Positions 22,325 to 33,629 of a stretch of 64,000 nt of DNA are shown in pieces (positions within the stretch are counted from its first letter, which is position 1; every line of letters starts with the position of its first letter). The notes under the pieces were generated by a model. The model searched no databases. It was given only the letters and a program-made list of their open reading frames with translations, and had not been told where the DNA came from. Source of the DNA: Trissonchulus latispiculum (Eukaryota; Nematoda; Enoplea; Enoplida; Ironidae); the NCBI GenBank assembly GCA_030248195.1, contig JASAND010027699.1:74420-138419 (forward strand), given 5' to 3'. The position numbers were made by a program, and so were the translations under genes.

Positions 22325-23290
22325 TTGACCATTCGGGCCGGTTTCGGGTGGCCTCGGGTTTGTTTCGGGCAGTTTTTCACTGAATTTTTAGCGCAATCAC
22401 AATTTTGTTTTCACGATGGAATAGATCTAGTTCCGCTGCATATTTTTGCTTGTACTAGTTTCACGAAAATGCACCCAATTTCCGGAATTCTGGGTTTTCA
22501 AAATTCCCGAATTTTAAAAAGTTTTCCAATACCGATAAGATTGGTATCATTCGAAAGCTCTCAACGAGCTGAACAACTTTTATAATAGAATGAACTCCTG
22601 AAAATGCACCCAATTCCGGAATTTACAAAAACCGGATTTTCCAGATTTTAGAAATTTTCTTCAATACCCAACAATATGGGTATCATTCGAAAACTCTTGA
22701 TGAGCTGAATAACGTTTTTAATTGAACCAATATTTGAAAATGCAGCAAACTCCTGGTATTAAGGAAAAAACGTCCAAACTAGCGTTAGACCCTGTTTTCG
22801 TGAATTCCGGAATTGAGTGCATTTTCAAGAGTTCATTCCAATATAAAAGTTGTTCAGCTCGTTAAGAGCTTTCGAGTGATACACATATTGCGGAGTATTG
22901 GAGAATATTTTTAAAATACCGAAAATCAGGTTTTCCCCAATTCCAGGAATTGAGCGCATTTTCAAGAATTTATTCTATTATGAAAGCTGTTCAGCTCGTT
23001 AAGAGCTCTGAAATGATACCCATGTTGAGGGGTATTGGAGAAAATTTTTAAGATTCGGAAATTTTGAAAACCCGGAATTCCGGAAACTGGGTGCATTCTC
23101 GTGAAAAGCTTGTAAGAGTAAAAATATGCAATTGGCCCAGTTCTATTCGATCGTGAAAACAAAATTTCGATAGCGATAAAAATTCGGCGAAAAACTAAAT
23201 AATTTAGATTTTCCGTTAAAGGCAACCCGGAAATCTCGAGTTCTAAAAATGGTCTAAATTTCAAATATTCTATAAATAGTCAAAGTTTGA
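22325..23290. mobile_element. foldback element with CCGGAATT-type motifs
   Basis: The left arm (AGTTTTTCACTGAATTTTTA, TTTTGTTTTCACGAT, GCATATTTTTGCTTGTA, then AATGCACCCAATTTCCGG) is matched in inverse by about 22900-23220 (AATCTGG variants, TGGGTGCATTCTCGTGAAAA, ATCGTGAAAACAAAATT, GGCGAAAAACTAAAT). CCGGAATT/AATTCCGG words recur inside, as does a TCGTTAAGAGCT-type block. Noncoding; ends approximate. Confidence 0.65.
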
Positions 23291-24690
23291 ACACAGATTT
23301 TTTGGTCGTACTATAGTATGCACAAATCATGCTAGCTATGTCGAATCTTCCACTTCGAACTAAATTACATGCTTTCGTAACAACGAATGCTGCTCGCTAA
23401 TTCTCCAAACACGGTGTGTCTAGATATTTTTTTCATTTCAGTCAATTTCTATTCAAATTAATGAAATTTTATGAACAACTAAATGTAATAAAATAGGCTT
23501 TTGCCGAGGGTTGATTCTAGCAATATTATTTCGCTTTAAGCCTTTAGAGCACTGGTTTTAAATGTCTTTTCGGGTTTCCAGGGGATTTAAGCCTCCAACC
23601 CACTAGTTAGCCCAAATTATTACAATACTGATCACTTCGCGTTAGAATTGCCTGGGTAAACTGTGGTTTCGTTGCCTCTTCTTCAGGTTTACTGGAATGG
23701 TAACTTTACGATATCCGCTTAGCACAAACTGCCCGAAAGTAAGATACGTGAATAATCGTTAACCTGCACTCTATTGGTCTGCCAATCTATCTAAGTTAAC
23801 ACTTCATTTAAGTAGCTAAACACGATGAGATCTGGGCATAATTCTCTATACAAGACAAGACTAAAAAAGGTTAGATTCTATTAAGGTTTAGAAAACAGTT
23901 ACACTAACAATTCTAGGTAGAACAATAAGACAAGATACAAAGCAAATGAAAGCACGGTTTACATCCGGTTAAAAGTCTATGGCCTCACAGGAATACAAAA
24001 TGCAAAACGTCCCTAATTTTCACAGTGATGGTTTCAGTTAAAATAGCGCGATAATTCCACAAATGCAACAGACGATACAAAAGTTCTATTACAAGTTCCA
24101 AGCACTTTGATGTAGCAATGTATTCCCTTAAATGAAGCTTTGAACTCTTACAATTTGATGCTCGCTGTTGAAAGAAGTCCTTACTTACTCACTTATGGAT
24201 GGCCTCACCAAAACTCTCTTACCCAAAGACAAAGTTGATGGAAACGCTGCTGAAAGGACAGTTGAAAGTGATCAGTCAAATAGCAAATTGAATTAATTGA
24301 ATGGGAACACAGGGGCCTTCGGTAATTGTAACAGACAGGAGAACCGCAACTGTAGACTGACAAGTAGAATCCAAAACCTTGCCCAAACCGGGTCTTACAG
24401 AACTTCAAGCAAAACAACTGGACTAAACTGACAACTGTAGCTGGTCTCAAAATACGACAGTTCTCTATCGAGTCTGCCCCAAGACTGAAGACTTGGGAAA
24501 AACAAAACTATCGCTGAGTCAGTCACCCCAGCAGATTACTCTTTGTCCTGACTGAAACTGTCAGTCAGGATTTTGCGGTGCCTGTTGGAAGTCTTTTACC
24601 GAGCGGCCATAATTTTTCCGATTAGAAAGGAAAACGTTTCTTATCGTTTCTAAATTGGTTTCTAAGAGGCTTACCTGGGGACGAAAAACT
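23291..24690. other. noncoding, nothing recognised
   Basis: No gene seen. The end of this stretch (24674-24697) is a hairpin, CCTGGGG/CCCCAGG, which is target-site sequence for the LINE that follows. Confidence 0.35.
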
Positions 24691-25279
24691 CCCCAGGTTT
24701 TTTTTCCGTAGTAGTATTTTATTATTATGCAAAAGAAATATACATAATCACATGCAAAAAGCAAAAAATGATTTTTGTAGTTTGCTTTGCTGTTCAACTT
24801 CTAGACGGAAAAGGACCCAGCCAGAGAAGCAGCAATGTGACTGTGGATGGAGAGCATCTAGGTTTGGTCAGATTTTTTTCTGTGCAGGTTTATTCTTTTG
24901 TTGTTCTAAGAAAATCTTCTCCGGCAGAGTCCTTTCCGACAGTACCTAAAGCATAAATAATTGGCAAATTAGCAAAAATCAAAACAAAATTAAAGCAGAA
25001 ATGATAGGTAATTGAAGAATGCGTTAAAAAATCAATAGCACGTTAGAAAATTAAAATAGTTAAAACTAAAATTAAGTTAAATAAAATAAAAGATAGGATA
25101 TAATTATGTCGTCAGGAAAATCTGTTTTGCTTTGATTGTCGTCAGGAAAATCAGTTTTGCTTTGATTGCACCATTTTCCTCTTTCAAGTTGTTCAGATTT
25201 TCCTGGGACAGTTGCAGTCAAGCTTCTGAAATAAAATATTAACAAGCAAACTTAGTTCACAACAGCAAAAAAAACGAAA

Positions 25280-25765
25280 TTAAGCAAAAGAAGAGATCAG
25301 CACATGAGACCGCCAATGAGACTGCCAATCGTAATCCAATTCCTCTTGGGTACAGTAATTTGCCAATTCGACGTTTGGATAATTTTCTTGCGGAGTTTCA
25401 TCAAAAAGATCTCTAAGTCCCTGCTCTTCCATGACCTGATCCACCATGTTGTCTAGAAGGGACTTCCACTTTGCTTTTTGAGAGCAACCAACTCGCCGCC
25501 AGTACATTCTCACGGCAAATTTTATTTTATTTCTGTTCAAGTTTATAAAAAGTTTCGTAGGAAAATTAGGTTTTGAGATGTGTCGTCTCAAATTTGGCTT
25601 TAAACGGGCTACTTTCCTTTGAATAAATCCCGTGATTTCTGGATAGAGGCAATTCATCTGCACCAATTTCCTGGGGTCCTTTATATACTCCTTCACCTCC
25701 TTAAACTTCCCATATTGAACACCATCGGAAGTTGGAGCGGTTACCTTGCTATTTGGCGGTCTCAT
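25280..25765 (-). CDS. unknown 161-residue ORF downstream of LINE RT
   Basis: A genuine ATG at 25765 opens a 161-codon frame 125 nt after the RT stop and inside the LINE boundaries. The protein is basic in its first two thirds (RKVARLKPNLRR, NRNKIKFAVRMYWRR). It becomes acidic towards the end (MEEQGLRDLFDETPQE, EELDYDW). I do not recognise a domain. An ORF placed after ORF2 is unusual for L1/Tx1 elements. It may be a true third ORF, a captured host exon, or part of an older element. Confidence that it is coding is moderate because of its length and ATG. Confidence 0.4.
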   Translation of the reverse strand: MRPPNSKVTAPTSDGVQYGKFKEVKEYIKDPRKLVQMNCLYPEITGFIQRKVARLKPNLRRHISKPNFPTKLFINLNRNKIKFAVRMYWRRVGCSQKAKWKSLLDNMVDQVMEEQGLRDLFDETPQENYPNVELANYCTQEELDYDWQSHWRSHVLISSFA

Positions 25766-25890
25766 GACAAAAAATCAAATCTGAAAACATTGTGAAATAT
25801 AGCAAAATATCACATGCATAAGCATAAGCAAACAAGCGTTAACTGAAAGCATGCAAACATTTCCGTCATATTGCTTGTTTCTTAGTGTAT

Positions 25891-27040
25891 CTACTGAATT
25901 AATTCTATATAATGGCCACGATCTCTCGCTAACACTCCATAATTTGTAATAAACTTCTGTTCACTCAAAATTAAGGAAGCTCGCCTCAAACAAATCTTTA
26001 ATCTAAAATGAAAGTATTGTCTTATGTTCAATACTTTGTTTTTGTCTTCTAGCTCTTTTCTTGCAATCCAAGCGGTCCTTTTTGCAATTCCCAGTAAAAG
26101 GTTTGGACCGTTTCGCGATTCTGAAACTGGATTAAACCCAAAAATTATTTCCTTCCTATTGACAGTGAAATTGGCATTAAATCTACTTAACAGTGGAGTA
26201 ATCAGGTCGTATATTTGTTTAGTCCTTGGACACTCAACGAAAACATGTACTATGTCCTCTCTTTTTTCCACTTTCTCAAAAATAGCACAGAATTTACAAA
26301 ATTCAGTTTTAGCAAAATTGAAATTAGATTCGCGAGATCTTGTTAATAGTGCCTTGTGAAAGATTGCGTACTGTAAAGACTTAGAATACCCATCCAGAAA
26401 GGGAGTTTTAGCCAGTACCCAACATCTAATTTGCATATTTTCAAATTTGTCAATCCAGTAGTTTCGAATTCTATCATGAGACTTCCCATATTTGCTTTGA
26501 ATTAGGGATTCGTAAAAAGTTTTCAGTTTGATGTTTGCCATTTCTGCAACAGAATTTCCGATTCTTACATGATTTGCATCAATTTTCACAATTTTTAATG
26601 CAAACTGAGCCCATTTTATTTCCTTATAGAAAGTTGGAGCTGCTACTGTGTTAATTTCACTTTTTCTTACATTCCGAAATTTTTCAAAGAAAAAATCAAA
26701 AAGAGTGTGCCATTTCTTGGCCTCACCTTCTTTCCATCTCGCAGTAAGCGTTCTAGCACGTAAAGCTTGAATTTTATATGCCAAGTGAGGGTATGCAATC
26801 CCACCATTTTCTTTTGACAAGTACAAAATATCTTTTCGTATCAGATTTTGTTTGCTGGGATACCAGAGAAATCTGTCCAAAGCAGTTTCGAACTTTTGCT
26901 GAAATCCTTGTTGAATGTTCAAAAATTCAATTTGGTACATAATTTGAGACAAATAATAAGTCGCTACAAACAAAATCTTTCCAAAATATGATAGCTCATA
27001 TGGTGGAATTCTCACTTCTAGCTGCTTGACTGCTTGTTTG
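25891..27040 (-). pseudogene. L1/Tx1-like LINE ORF2, C-terminal half
   Basis: The frame is open from the LINE's truncated 5' end to the stop at 25891. By chance it also stays open into flanking DNA up to the TGA at 27091. The protein begins just before the conserved post-RT block (ELSYFGKILFV) that follows the catalytic motifs in L1-clade elements. A Y..K..RKDILYLSKENGGIAYP stretch follows, equivalent to the P-K-x-x-GG-L-x-x-P signature. A CxxC...H...C zinc motif (CKFCAIF to FVECPRT) lies near the end, as in Tx1/L1 ORF2 tails. The catalytic RT and endonuclease domains are absent, so this copy is dead. The frame is nevertheless unbroken for about 380 codons, suggesting a recent insertion. Confidence 0.75.
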
Positions 27041-27560
27041 CCCCAGGTAAGTAGTTTGTCAAATATTTTCGTCGACCACTTTCCGATAAATCAGTTACCG
27101 ACCCCAGCAATTGACACAAACAGGAAATTTCCATGCGCACCCACAGTCACAAACAGGGGGCCATCATGTCAACCATAATTAAAATTAGTTAACCACAATT
27201 AAAATGTACCGTTAGTTAACATTTAGTTAACATTATTAGCTGTCGGATTAGGTTAACCACAATTAAACAATTAAGCAAACAAACAAACAAACAGGGACGA
27301 AAAACTCCCCAGGTAAGTAGTTTGTCAAATATTTTCGTCGACCACTTTCCGATAAATCAGTTACCGACCCCAGCAATTGACACAAACAGGAAATTTCCAT
27401 GCGCACCCACAGTCACAAACAGGGGGCCATCATGTCAACCATAATTAAAATTAGTTAACCACAATTAAAATGTACGGTTAGTTAACATTTAGTTAACATT
27501 ATTAGCTGTCGGATTAGGTTAACCACAATTAAACAATTAAGCAAACAAACAAACAAACAA
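27041..27560. repeat. 266 bp tandem duplication, two units
   Basis: Units begin at 27041 and 27307 (both CCCCAGGTAAGTAG) and are nearly identical, with one visible C/G difference in the TGTACSGTTAG block. Each ends in a CAAA/AAAC microsatellite (longer in unit 2, to about 27590). The LINE inserted at the start of unit 1. Confidence 0.85.
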
Positions 27561-27590
27561 ACAAACAAACAAACAAACAACAACCAAACA

Positions 27591-28163
27591 AAGTGTTACA
27601 TCTGCGTTCATTTCAATTTCAAACAACCCTTCTTTTCCATATTCAAGATTCGTAGGTTCTGGACAGTAGGGGCAACACAAATATTAGGGTGGCCCCAAAA
27701 TATACAGACAAAAACAGCCAAAACGTAGGCTACCCATCACATAAATACGAACTTTTGTGCGTAGACATTGGAGCGCTAGCTAATCGCAACTATGGAACGC
27801 TCGCACTCACAATTTTCAGTGCAGTCTTAAGTGGGAGTCATGCGCAGGAGTTTCGACAGAGCGGTGGGGTTTCCCTTTAAGTGTTAGTACTAAAAAACCT
27901 GTATTTAATGGTTGCATAAAATTTCACTAATTTAAATAGAAATTGATTGAAATGATAAAAATATCTCCACAACGGCGTTTTTTGGCATTTGATTAGCATT
28001 TTTAATTAATTAATTGTAACTTTAATTAAATACAATTTAAAAACCAATTTCATAATTTCATATCTTCCTAGCTTTCTGTTATCTTTTCAATGACATAATA
28101 ATGTTGCATGCTAAATGATATATGTATGCATAATGTATGTGTATGAAAACACCCATATGTCAA
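27591..28163. other. noncoding, nothing recognised
   Basis: Spacer between the tandem repeat and the second TTAA-type MITE. A 63-codon open frame at 27689 has no supporting feature. Confidence 0.35.
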
Positions 28164-29139
28164 GGTGGTGATTCCGTTTGGGCACATATTGTTGTTTGGC
28201 GGCGTAAATCAAGATGAAATTTGATGAAACTTTCCAAAATAAGTTCTTTTAGCGTTTTAATACCCTCCGCGTAATCCCGACTCAAAAATTCGAGATTTCC
28301 GGTCAGAGTGTGGTTTTTCCCAATTTCTGAACGCTTGGCAGCTGCTATACAGTTACGACTATATTCATTCGAAAGATCTCATTGAGCTTCACATTTTTGC
28401 TTTTTAAAGTAAGTTTCTGGCTTTTCTCTACCGTGAGATATAACCGATTTTCTTATTTTGGCGTCGAAAACTTGTCATTTTTGCAGAAATCAAATTATCC
28501 AACGTTTCTTGAACAACGCAAGCCGTAAAATCAAACTAAGGGCGTCGATCTGAAGGTCTCACAGGGACAAATGATCCGACGCATGATCGTCTTCCAACTG
28601 CTATCCTGTAGGCTGCTATCATAAAAATGTAGTTTTTGCAAAAACAAGATTTTTTCCAAAGATTGTGGAGCATTCACCATGCAAGGTGGAGGGCTGCTAC
28701 TGAACAAATGTGTTCTGCACAAATATACCCAGGGACGATTTTTAGTTGCCCCGACTGCTGCTTTCTAGCTAAAGTAATCGCTTGACAAATTTGGAATAAG
28801 TAGGCAAAATACAGGTTACGCACACATTTCAGCTTATGTCTCTATACCGAAGAGCGATTTCACAATAAATAAAAAATCGTCCCCAGCTAATTGATGTAGG
28901 TATCGAATGATATAACCGATGTCTCGCGAAAAATTTAGTTGAATCTGCAAAAATTCTGGAAAATTATACTTCTTCTAAAATGTGTTAAAAATATTTTAGA
29001 AAAGCAATATTAGTTTCGTGGCATGCATTAAAAAGAGAAGGTGTTAAGCTACATTTTGATATAAGAATGGCTTCTTAACTCCAAGTAATGAATGAGTAAT
29101 AATGGTGCAAACTTTATGTGACCAACGGGAATCACCACC
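28164..29139. mobile_element. TTAA-flanked MITE, copy 2 (inverted relative to copy 1)
   Basis: Ends are GGTGGTGATTCCGTTTGGGC and its inverse (GGGAATCACCACC). Flanks are TCAA on the left and TTAA on the right, consistent with one mutated base in a TTAA duplication. Internal blocks match the copy at 589-1503 in reverse orientation (GGGACGATTTTTAGTTGCCC, GCTACATTTTGATATAAG). Length 976 bp, noncoding. Confidence 0.7.
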
Positions 29140-29242
29140 TTAACATGAAAACATCAAAACATTAACATTGACATTACAACCTTTATTCGGGAAACCCAAA
29201 CAAACAAAAACAATTATGAATGCAACTTTTTACTGAATGCAA

Positions 29243-29891
29243 ATAAGATGATGATCAAAACGTAGACACCCAGAGCCAGACCAACCTTATTCCGCTACCG
29301 GTTTCGAGGCTCCACGGTGGGCCTCGTCTTCTGGCGATCCTTCACACGCTGCAATCGTTCCTGGAGGGTCAAATTCCGGGGGATCCAAATTCGGTTGAAT
29401 AGGCAAATGGGAAAATTGAGGTCTCTGGGAGGGTAGGAATCCGGGGGACTGGGGGCCGGGAGGGCTGGGAGGGCCCAAAATTGGGATTGTTACCACTGTT
29501 GCTGTTGTTGTTGTTGTCGACTACTCCAGAATGGATGCTAGTAGCAAAAGTCCCGGGAGGTGGGGATTTGTTTTTGCGAAGGACGGTTTCCCAATTAATT
29601 CCAAAAGGATAGTCTGAAAATAGTTGACTAATCCACCACTTTTCCTACCTCTTTCGTGTGGCTTCGTCGTCCACAGAATCGATCACCGTAACAAGCAGAT
29701 CATGTAAATTATGGTTATGACTGCTAAAATCGGTGCTGAACTGCTAAAATGCTAAAATGGAGCCTCGAAACCGGTAGCGGAATAAGGTTGGTCTGGCTCT
29801 GGGTGTCTACGTTTTGATTATCATCTTATTTGAATTTCATTGTATCCTCTGGGATCCGTGGACTGGTAGCTGTTTTGACTGTATCTTTTTC
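29243..29891. mobile_element. insertion with 74 bp terminal inverted repeats inside an 18 bp direct repeat
   Basis: Arms 29240-29313 and 29759-29832 are inverse copies with a single visible difference. A perfect 18 bp direct repeat, ACTTTTTACTGAATGCAA, lies at 29225-29242 and 29892-29909, bracketing the insertion. About 60 bp of unmatched sequence lies between the right arm and the right flank copy. The interior is proline-codon-like and GC-richer but shows no credible gene. Confidence 0.6.
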
Positions 29892-30061
29892 ACTTTTTAC
29901 TGAATGCAATGATACAGGTTTTTGGCCCCTGGTTGCATAGAATTTAGTAATATAGTTAGCTAATTAAATCGTCCTTTAGTTCAATTAATAGTGCAATTCT
30001 TTCGCCTCGCTTAAATTCTAAAAGCCATAAAACTTCCCTTTGATGAATCGGCAGCGTTTGC

Positions 30062-30544
30062 ACCAATTTGCATGTACAAGCAACATCCAAGCTCAGTTTT
30101 TACGGGGCCTCAATGAGACTGAAATACCATGCTCGCCGTGCCTCTAGCTTAAAACTGTAACTGGCCCTGGCTCGAGTCTTTTGTAAAGTTAACGACTTTG
30201 GTCTTCGACTGCCCTCAGCCCTCATCCTCAACAGCCAACTAGAATGCGGAAAGGAAATAGAAATTGAAATAGTAGAACACGAATTTACATTTGCAATACA
30301 TACAACGATTCAGATGTTTCAATATGACAGACTTGTACGTACTAGTAAGTTCCAGACACCTCCTTCATATACTTTACAATTATCTGATTGTTGTGAAATA
30401 ACTAGGAATGGATAATAACAAATATAACTTGAGTCAACTTTTCAATCAACGGAATATTAAAAACAAAATATAAGATAAAATTGCAGAGTTTAGCGGCAAG
30501 TATGTTCACTTCAAAACAGTTAGAATTTGCAATTGGTAATTCAA
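30062..30544. repeat. duplicated segment, copy 1
   Basis: Nearly identical, in the same orientation, to 31794-32274, which borders the 3' end of GPCR paralogue 2. Only scattered substitutions separate the two, so the duplication is recent. No coding capacity seen. Confidence 0.85.
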
Positions 30545-31793
30545 TGGCAATTCATGGGAGATTGCATCTGCTACGCTACGGAGTGGTCGTGCCACTAAAA
30601 GTTAAGTTTCAAGTTTATTTTTTGTACAAGTGTAACTTGTGTGCGCGGTCCCAAGAGCTATTGTAAGGGACAGAGTCACAGTAGAGGCTAGCACAGAGCC
30701 TAAGAGTTGAGTTGAGCCAAAGCACATAGGATACCGGCCTTGTTAGTTAGTCTTTAGCAGCACTAGAGTGTGTTATACCTGAAGCGAGAGTACTGTAACG
30801 ACCCCGAAACCGGATAATCAGCCCTAACTGAGAAAGTACCAGTCAACCAAACCAAAGGGCAATTCTGGCAGACAGTATCTTGTAATACTGTTGATTGTAA
30901 ATCCATAACTGCAGTGAATCATTGTCTGTTGGAATTTGGTAATTCTGTGTGTTCTATTTGTCATAATAAATAATTATCCTTTCAGCTGCTTCGGCTTTCG
31001 CGTACATTTCAGAGATCCCCAACTCTATCCGTATTGAGGTTAGAGTTGAAACGACAGTCGCCCATTGAGACTATAAATCCCGATTCCCCTGCTTAAAACG
31101 AACTCACCCCGTTAGACCCCATTTCAGGTCAGCTATTGAGCCCTGGTTGTCAGCATACCACTACAGCCGGAGCTTCCAATCTAAGCGAAGATCCATCTTT
31201 GCGTGCCGACCTTGACTCGTGTCTTGGATCCTGATCAGATCTGGTCTAGTCTAGCCTAGTCTATTCTAGCCCTGACCAACTACAGACGACCCCGAATCAA
31301 GCAAAAGTTTATTGGAGACACGACCCCCTCCAATACAGAGAAATCCAGTAAAGATCTGACAGAGTCTATTACATATGACCCGTTGGTCCTATGATGCCTG
31401 ATCCCACCTACGCCTGCCATGGAATAGTTTAGACAAGAATGTTGTATTTCAGAAGGAGCAGCTTGCACCACCGAAATTGACTGTACGAGCGATGAGCATT
31501 TGGAGCATAGTGTAGGAGTCGGATTCCGCAAAGAAGAGCTAAATGCCATTGCGATCTGAACCAAAGCTAAAATCCAAAGAAAATATCTAAAGCTAAGAGT
31601 TAAAATGATATGATAAGCTTGTTGCAATTTTGAAGATATTGGCAGCTTTCAAAAATGCTTTACTACTTGACTCGTTGGTAGAAATGCGCGCATCTGTAAA
31701 AGCAGAATATAATAAATTATGCAATTAATCCCGACATTCAGACATTCGTTTAACCTCCCACCAAACAGTTTACACCTGATCAAGCTTCAATGT
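30545..31793. other. sequence between the duplicated segments; possible LTR-like insertion
   Basis: Holds a possible poly(A) signal near 30967 (AATAAATAATTA), a hairpin AACTCTA/TAGAGTT near 31020-31048, TCTAG-rich sequence near 31240, and the second copy of a dispersed repeat at 31733-31784. It might be a solo LTR or unrelated filler. No gene recognised. Confidence 0.3.
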
Positions 31794-32274
31794 ACCAATT
31801 TGCATGTACAAGCAACATCTAAGCTCAGTTAACGGGGCCTCAAAGGGACTGAAATACCATGCTCGCCGTGCCTTTAGCTTAAAACTGTGACTGGCTCTGG
31901 CTCGAGTCTTTTGTAAAGTTAACGACTATGGTCTGCTACTACCCTCAGCCCTCATCCTCAACAGCCAGCTAGAATGCGGAAAGGAAATGGAAATTGAAAT
32001 AGTAGAACATGAATTTACATTTGCAATACAAACAGCGATTCAGATGTTTCAATATGACAGACTTGTACGTACTAGTAAGTTCCAGACACCTCCTTCATTT
32101 ACTTTACAATTATCTGATTGTTGTGAAATAACTAGGAATGGATAATAACAAATATAACTTGAGTCAACTTTTCAATCAACGGAATATTAAAAACAAAATA
32201 TAAGATAAAATTGCAGAGTTTAGCAGCAAGTATGTTCATTTCAAAACAGGTAGAATTTGCAATTGGCAATTCAT
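31794..32274. repeat. duplicated segment, copy 2
   Basis: Partner of 30062-30544. It ends about 10 bp before the stop-codon side of GPCR paralogue 2, so the duplicated unit is that gene's 3' flank. Confidence 0.85.
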
Positions 32275-32285
32275 TTTCGCATTAT

Positions 32286-33629
32286 TCAGCTAATCGCTTT
32301 AGTCTTTACGTAGAGCGTTGGCAGGGTTCGAGTTCGCACCACCTGCTGTCCATCTTTTAAGCTTGCTATGGTAAAACTGGAAGGGCAAACAGTTACTTGC
32401 CGACGCTTCAAAATGACATCAATGATTCCTCGCTTAATTTGTTGATCGCGATAAATTTGGATCAGGACAAACAGGCATGCTCGGGCGGTTGTTGCCAAGG
32501 CAGCCAACTGACTCGTTGTCATCACCAAATCAGGACTAAGTTTGAGCACTGATCCTGCTAATAGACCCAGGTTAGGGAGCACAGACAGTAGCACAGTTGC
32601 CGTAATAATGCTCGTCGCTGTCTGTGTTAGTGTTTGCTGCCGTTTCTGAGCTTGACTCAGCTGCCCACCAGCACCACGAAGAGCAGCCGTCTTCTTGGTG
32701 CTTTTTCGAATGGCTATCACTAACTCAAGATATAAAACTAGAACAGCAAGCCCTCCCGTGACAATATTTAGAGCGTAGTATTGCACCACCTTTGGATAGG
32801 TGAAATTAGCTGAATAGCAAACAACTAGAGTAAGATTTTGCGGCAGTCTATAAAATTGCAGTCCTGAGAATAAACAGGAATGTATCAAGTTTAGGAATAA
32901 AGATAATACCAGAATGAGATTTTTGGATTTCGACGTATTGTTCCATATAGGGAATGTTACTGCAGCAGATCGATCAATTGCCACAATCACGCAGATCCAT
33001 TGGGTTGCGACAGAGGCTATAAAATAATCAATATTACGATGCTAAAGAATATAAAAATAGTAAATAAAACTAAACTAAACTAGACAATACTTCTGCTCTA
33101 CATTATAAAGATCCATTTAATTCTGAGAATTAAATAGCTGTCATATCTGCTTAAGTATAGCATTCAATAAACGGGTCAAAATGAAACCCTCTAACGGGTA
33201 ACCCTCTAGCGTAACCCTCTTTAAGCTAATTGTCTGTTGCTAATGTATTCAACATTTGACGACAAAACGAACCATTACCTACCGTTCCAATGTTCGCACT
33301 CCAGAACCCTCAAACAAAATGGCAAAAATCCTATTCAACCTACCAGTTACAGGCACATTGTTTAATAGTGTACATGCTATGGGGCTGTAGAATATCTCGT
33401 AACCAAGAACCCAAGCCAATTTGAATCCACTGAAAGGCAAAACTGTTAAGCACATTACAATATCGCAAGTCGCTGCAGCAATGAAATAAGGCGGCCTAAC
33501 TTTAAATCCAATTTTCCGCAGAATCACCGTTAAGACTACGTTAAGAAAAAATCCTATGGAACCAAAGATCAGCGCACCACTGCAGAGAATACCAGCCACA
33601 TAATCAGCTAGAGTCACGGTTATATTCAT
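32286..33629 (-). CDS. 7TM GPCR paralogue 2 (nematode chemoreceptor-like), two exons
   Basis: Exon 1 is 33629-33344 and exon 2 is 33016-32286. The 327 bp phase-1 intron has donor GTAGGT and acceptor TTATAG, giving 338 residues. The start ATG gives MNITVTLADYV, with an early NIT glycosylation site. TM1 (ADYVAGILCSGALIFGSIGF) and TM2 (PPYFIAAATCDIVMC) are clear, and the first-loop cysteine is in IACTLLN. The TM3 end reads AIDRSAAVTFPIW, with IDR in place of DRY. Loop 2 contains NLTLVVC. TM6 carries LLSVLPN, and TM7 ends in CLFVLIQIYRDQQIKRG without NPxxY. It is very similar to paralogue 3 at 48978-50473 and less so to paralogue 1. A chemosensory role is inferred from the resemblance to nematode serpentine families. 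Confidence 0.85.
33017..33343 (-). other. intron of GPCR paralogue 2
   Basis: GT-AG intron in TM3. It contains three close repeats of the word AACCCTCT at 33184-33221. Confidence 0.7.

Larger units (their letters stand above)
24698..27040 (-). mobile_element. 5'-truncated L1/Tx1-like LINE
   Basis: On the minus strand the element runs from 27040 to an A8 tail (T run at 24698-24705). The same 7 bp, CCCCAGG, flanks it at 24691-24697 and 27041-27047. The surrounding sequence GACGAAAAACTCCCCAGG with TAAGTAG exists uninterrupted at 27296-27320, showing the empty site in the neighbouring repeat unit. It holds a reverse-transcriptase C-terminal half, a second ORF, and a 3' region with a 30 bp unit twice in tandem (25109-25168). 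Confidence 0.75.

Noticed and set aside
24674..24705. Hairpin followed by a T run, resembling a bacterial intrinsic terminator
   Set aside because: The T run is the minus-strand LINE's A tail and the hairpin is target-site sequence, so the resemblance is accidental.
26024..26359. 111-codon plus-strand frame
   Set aside because: Antisense shadow of the L1/Tx1-like reverse transcriptase frame.
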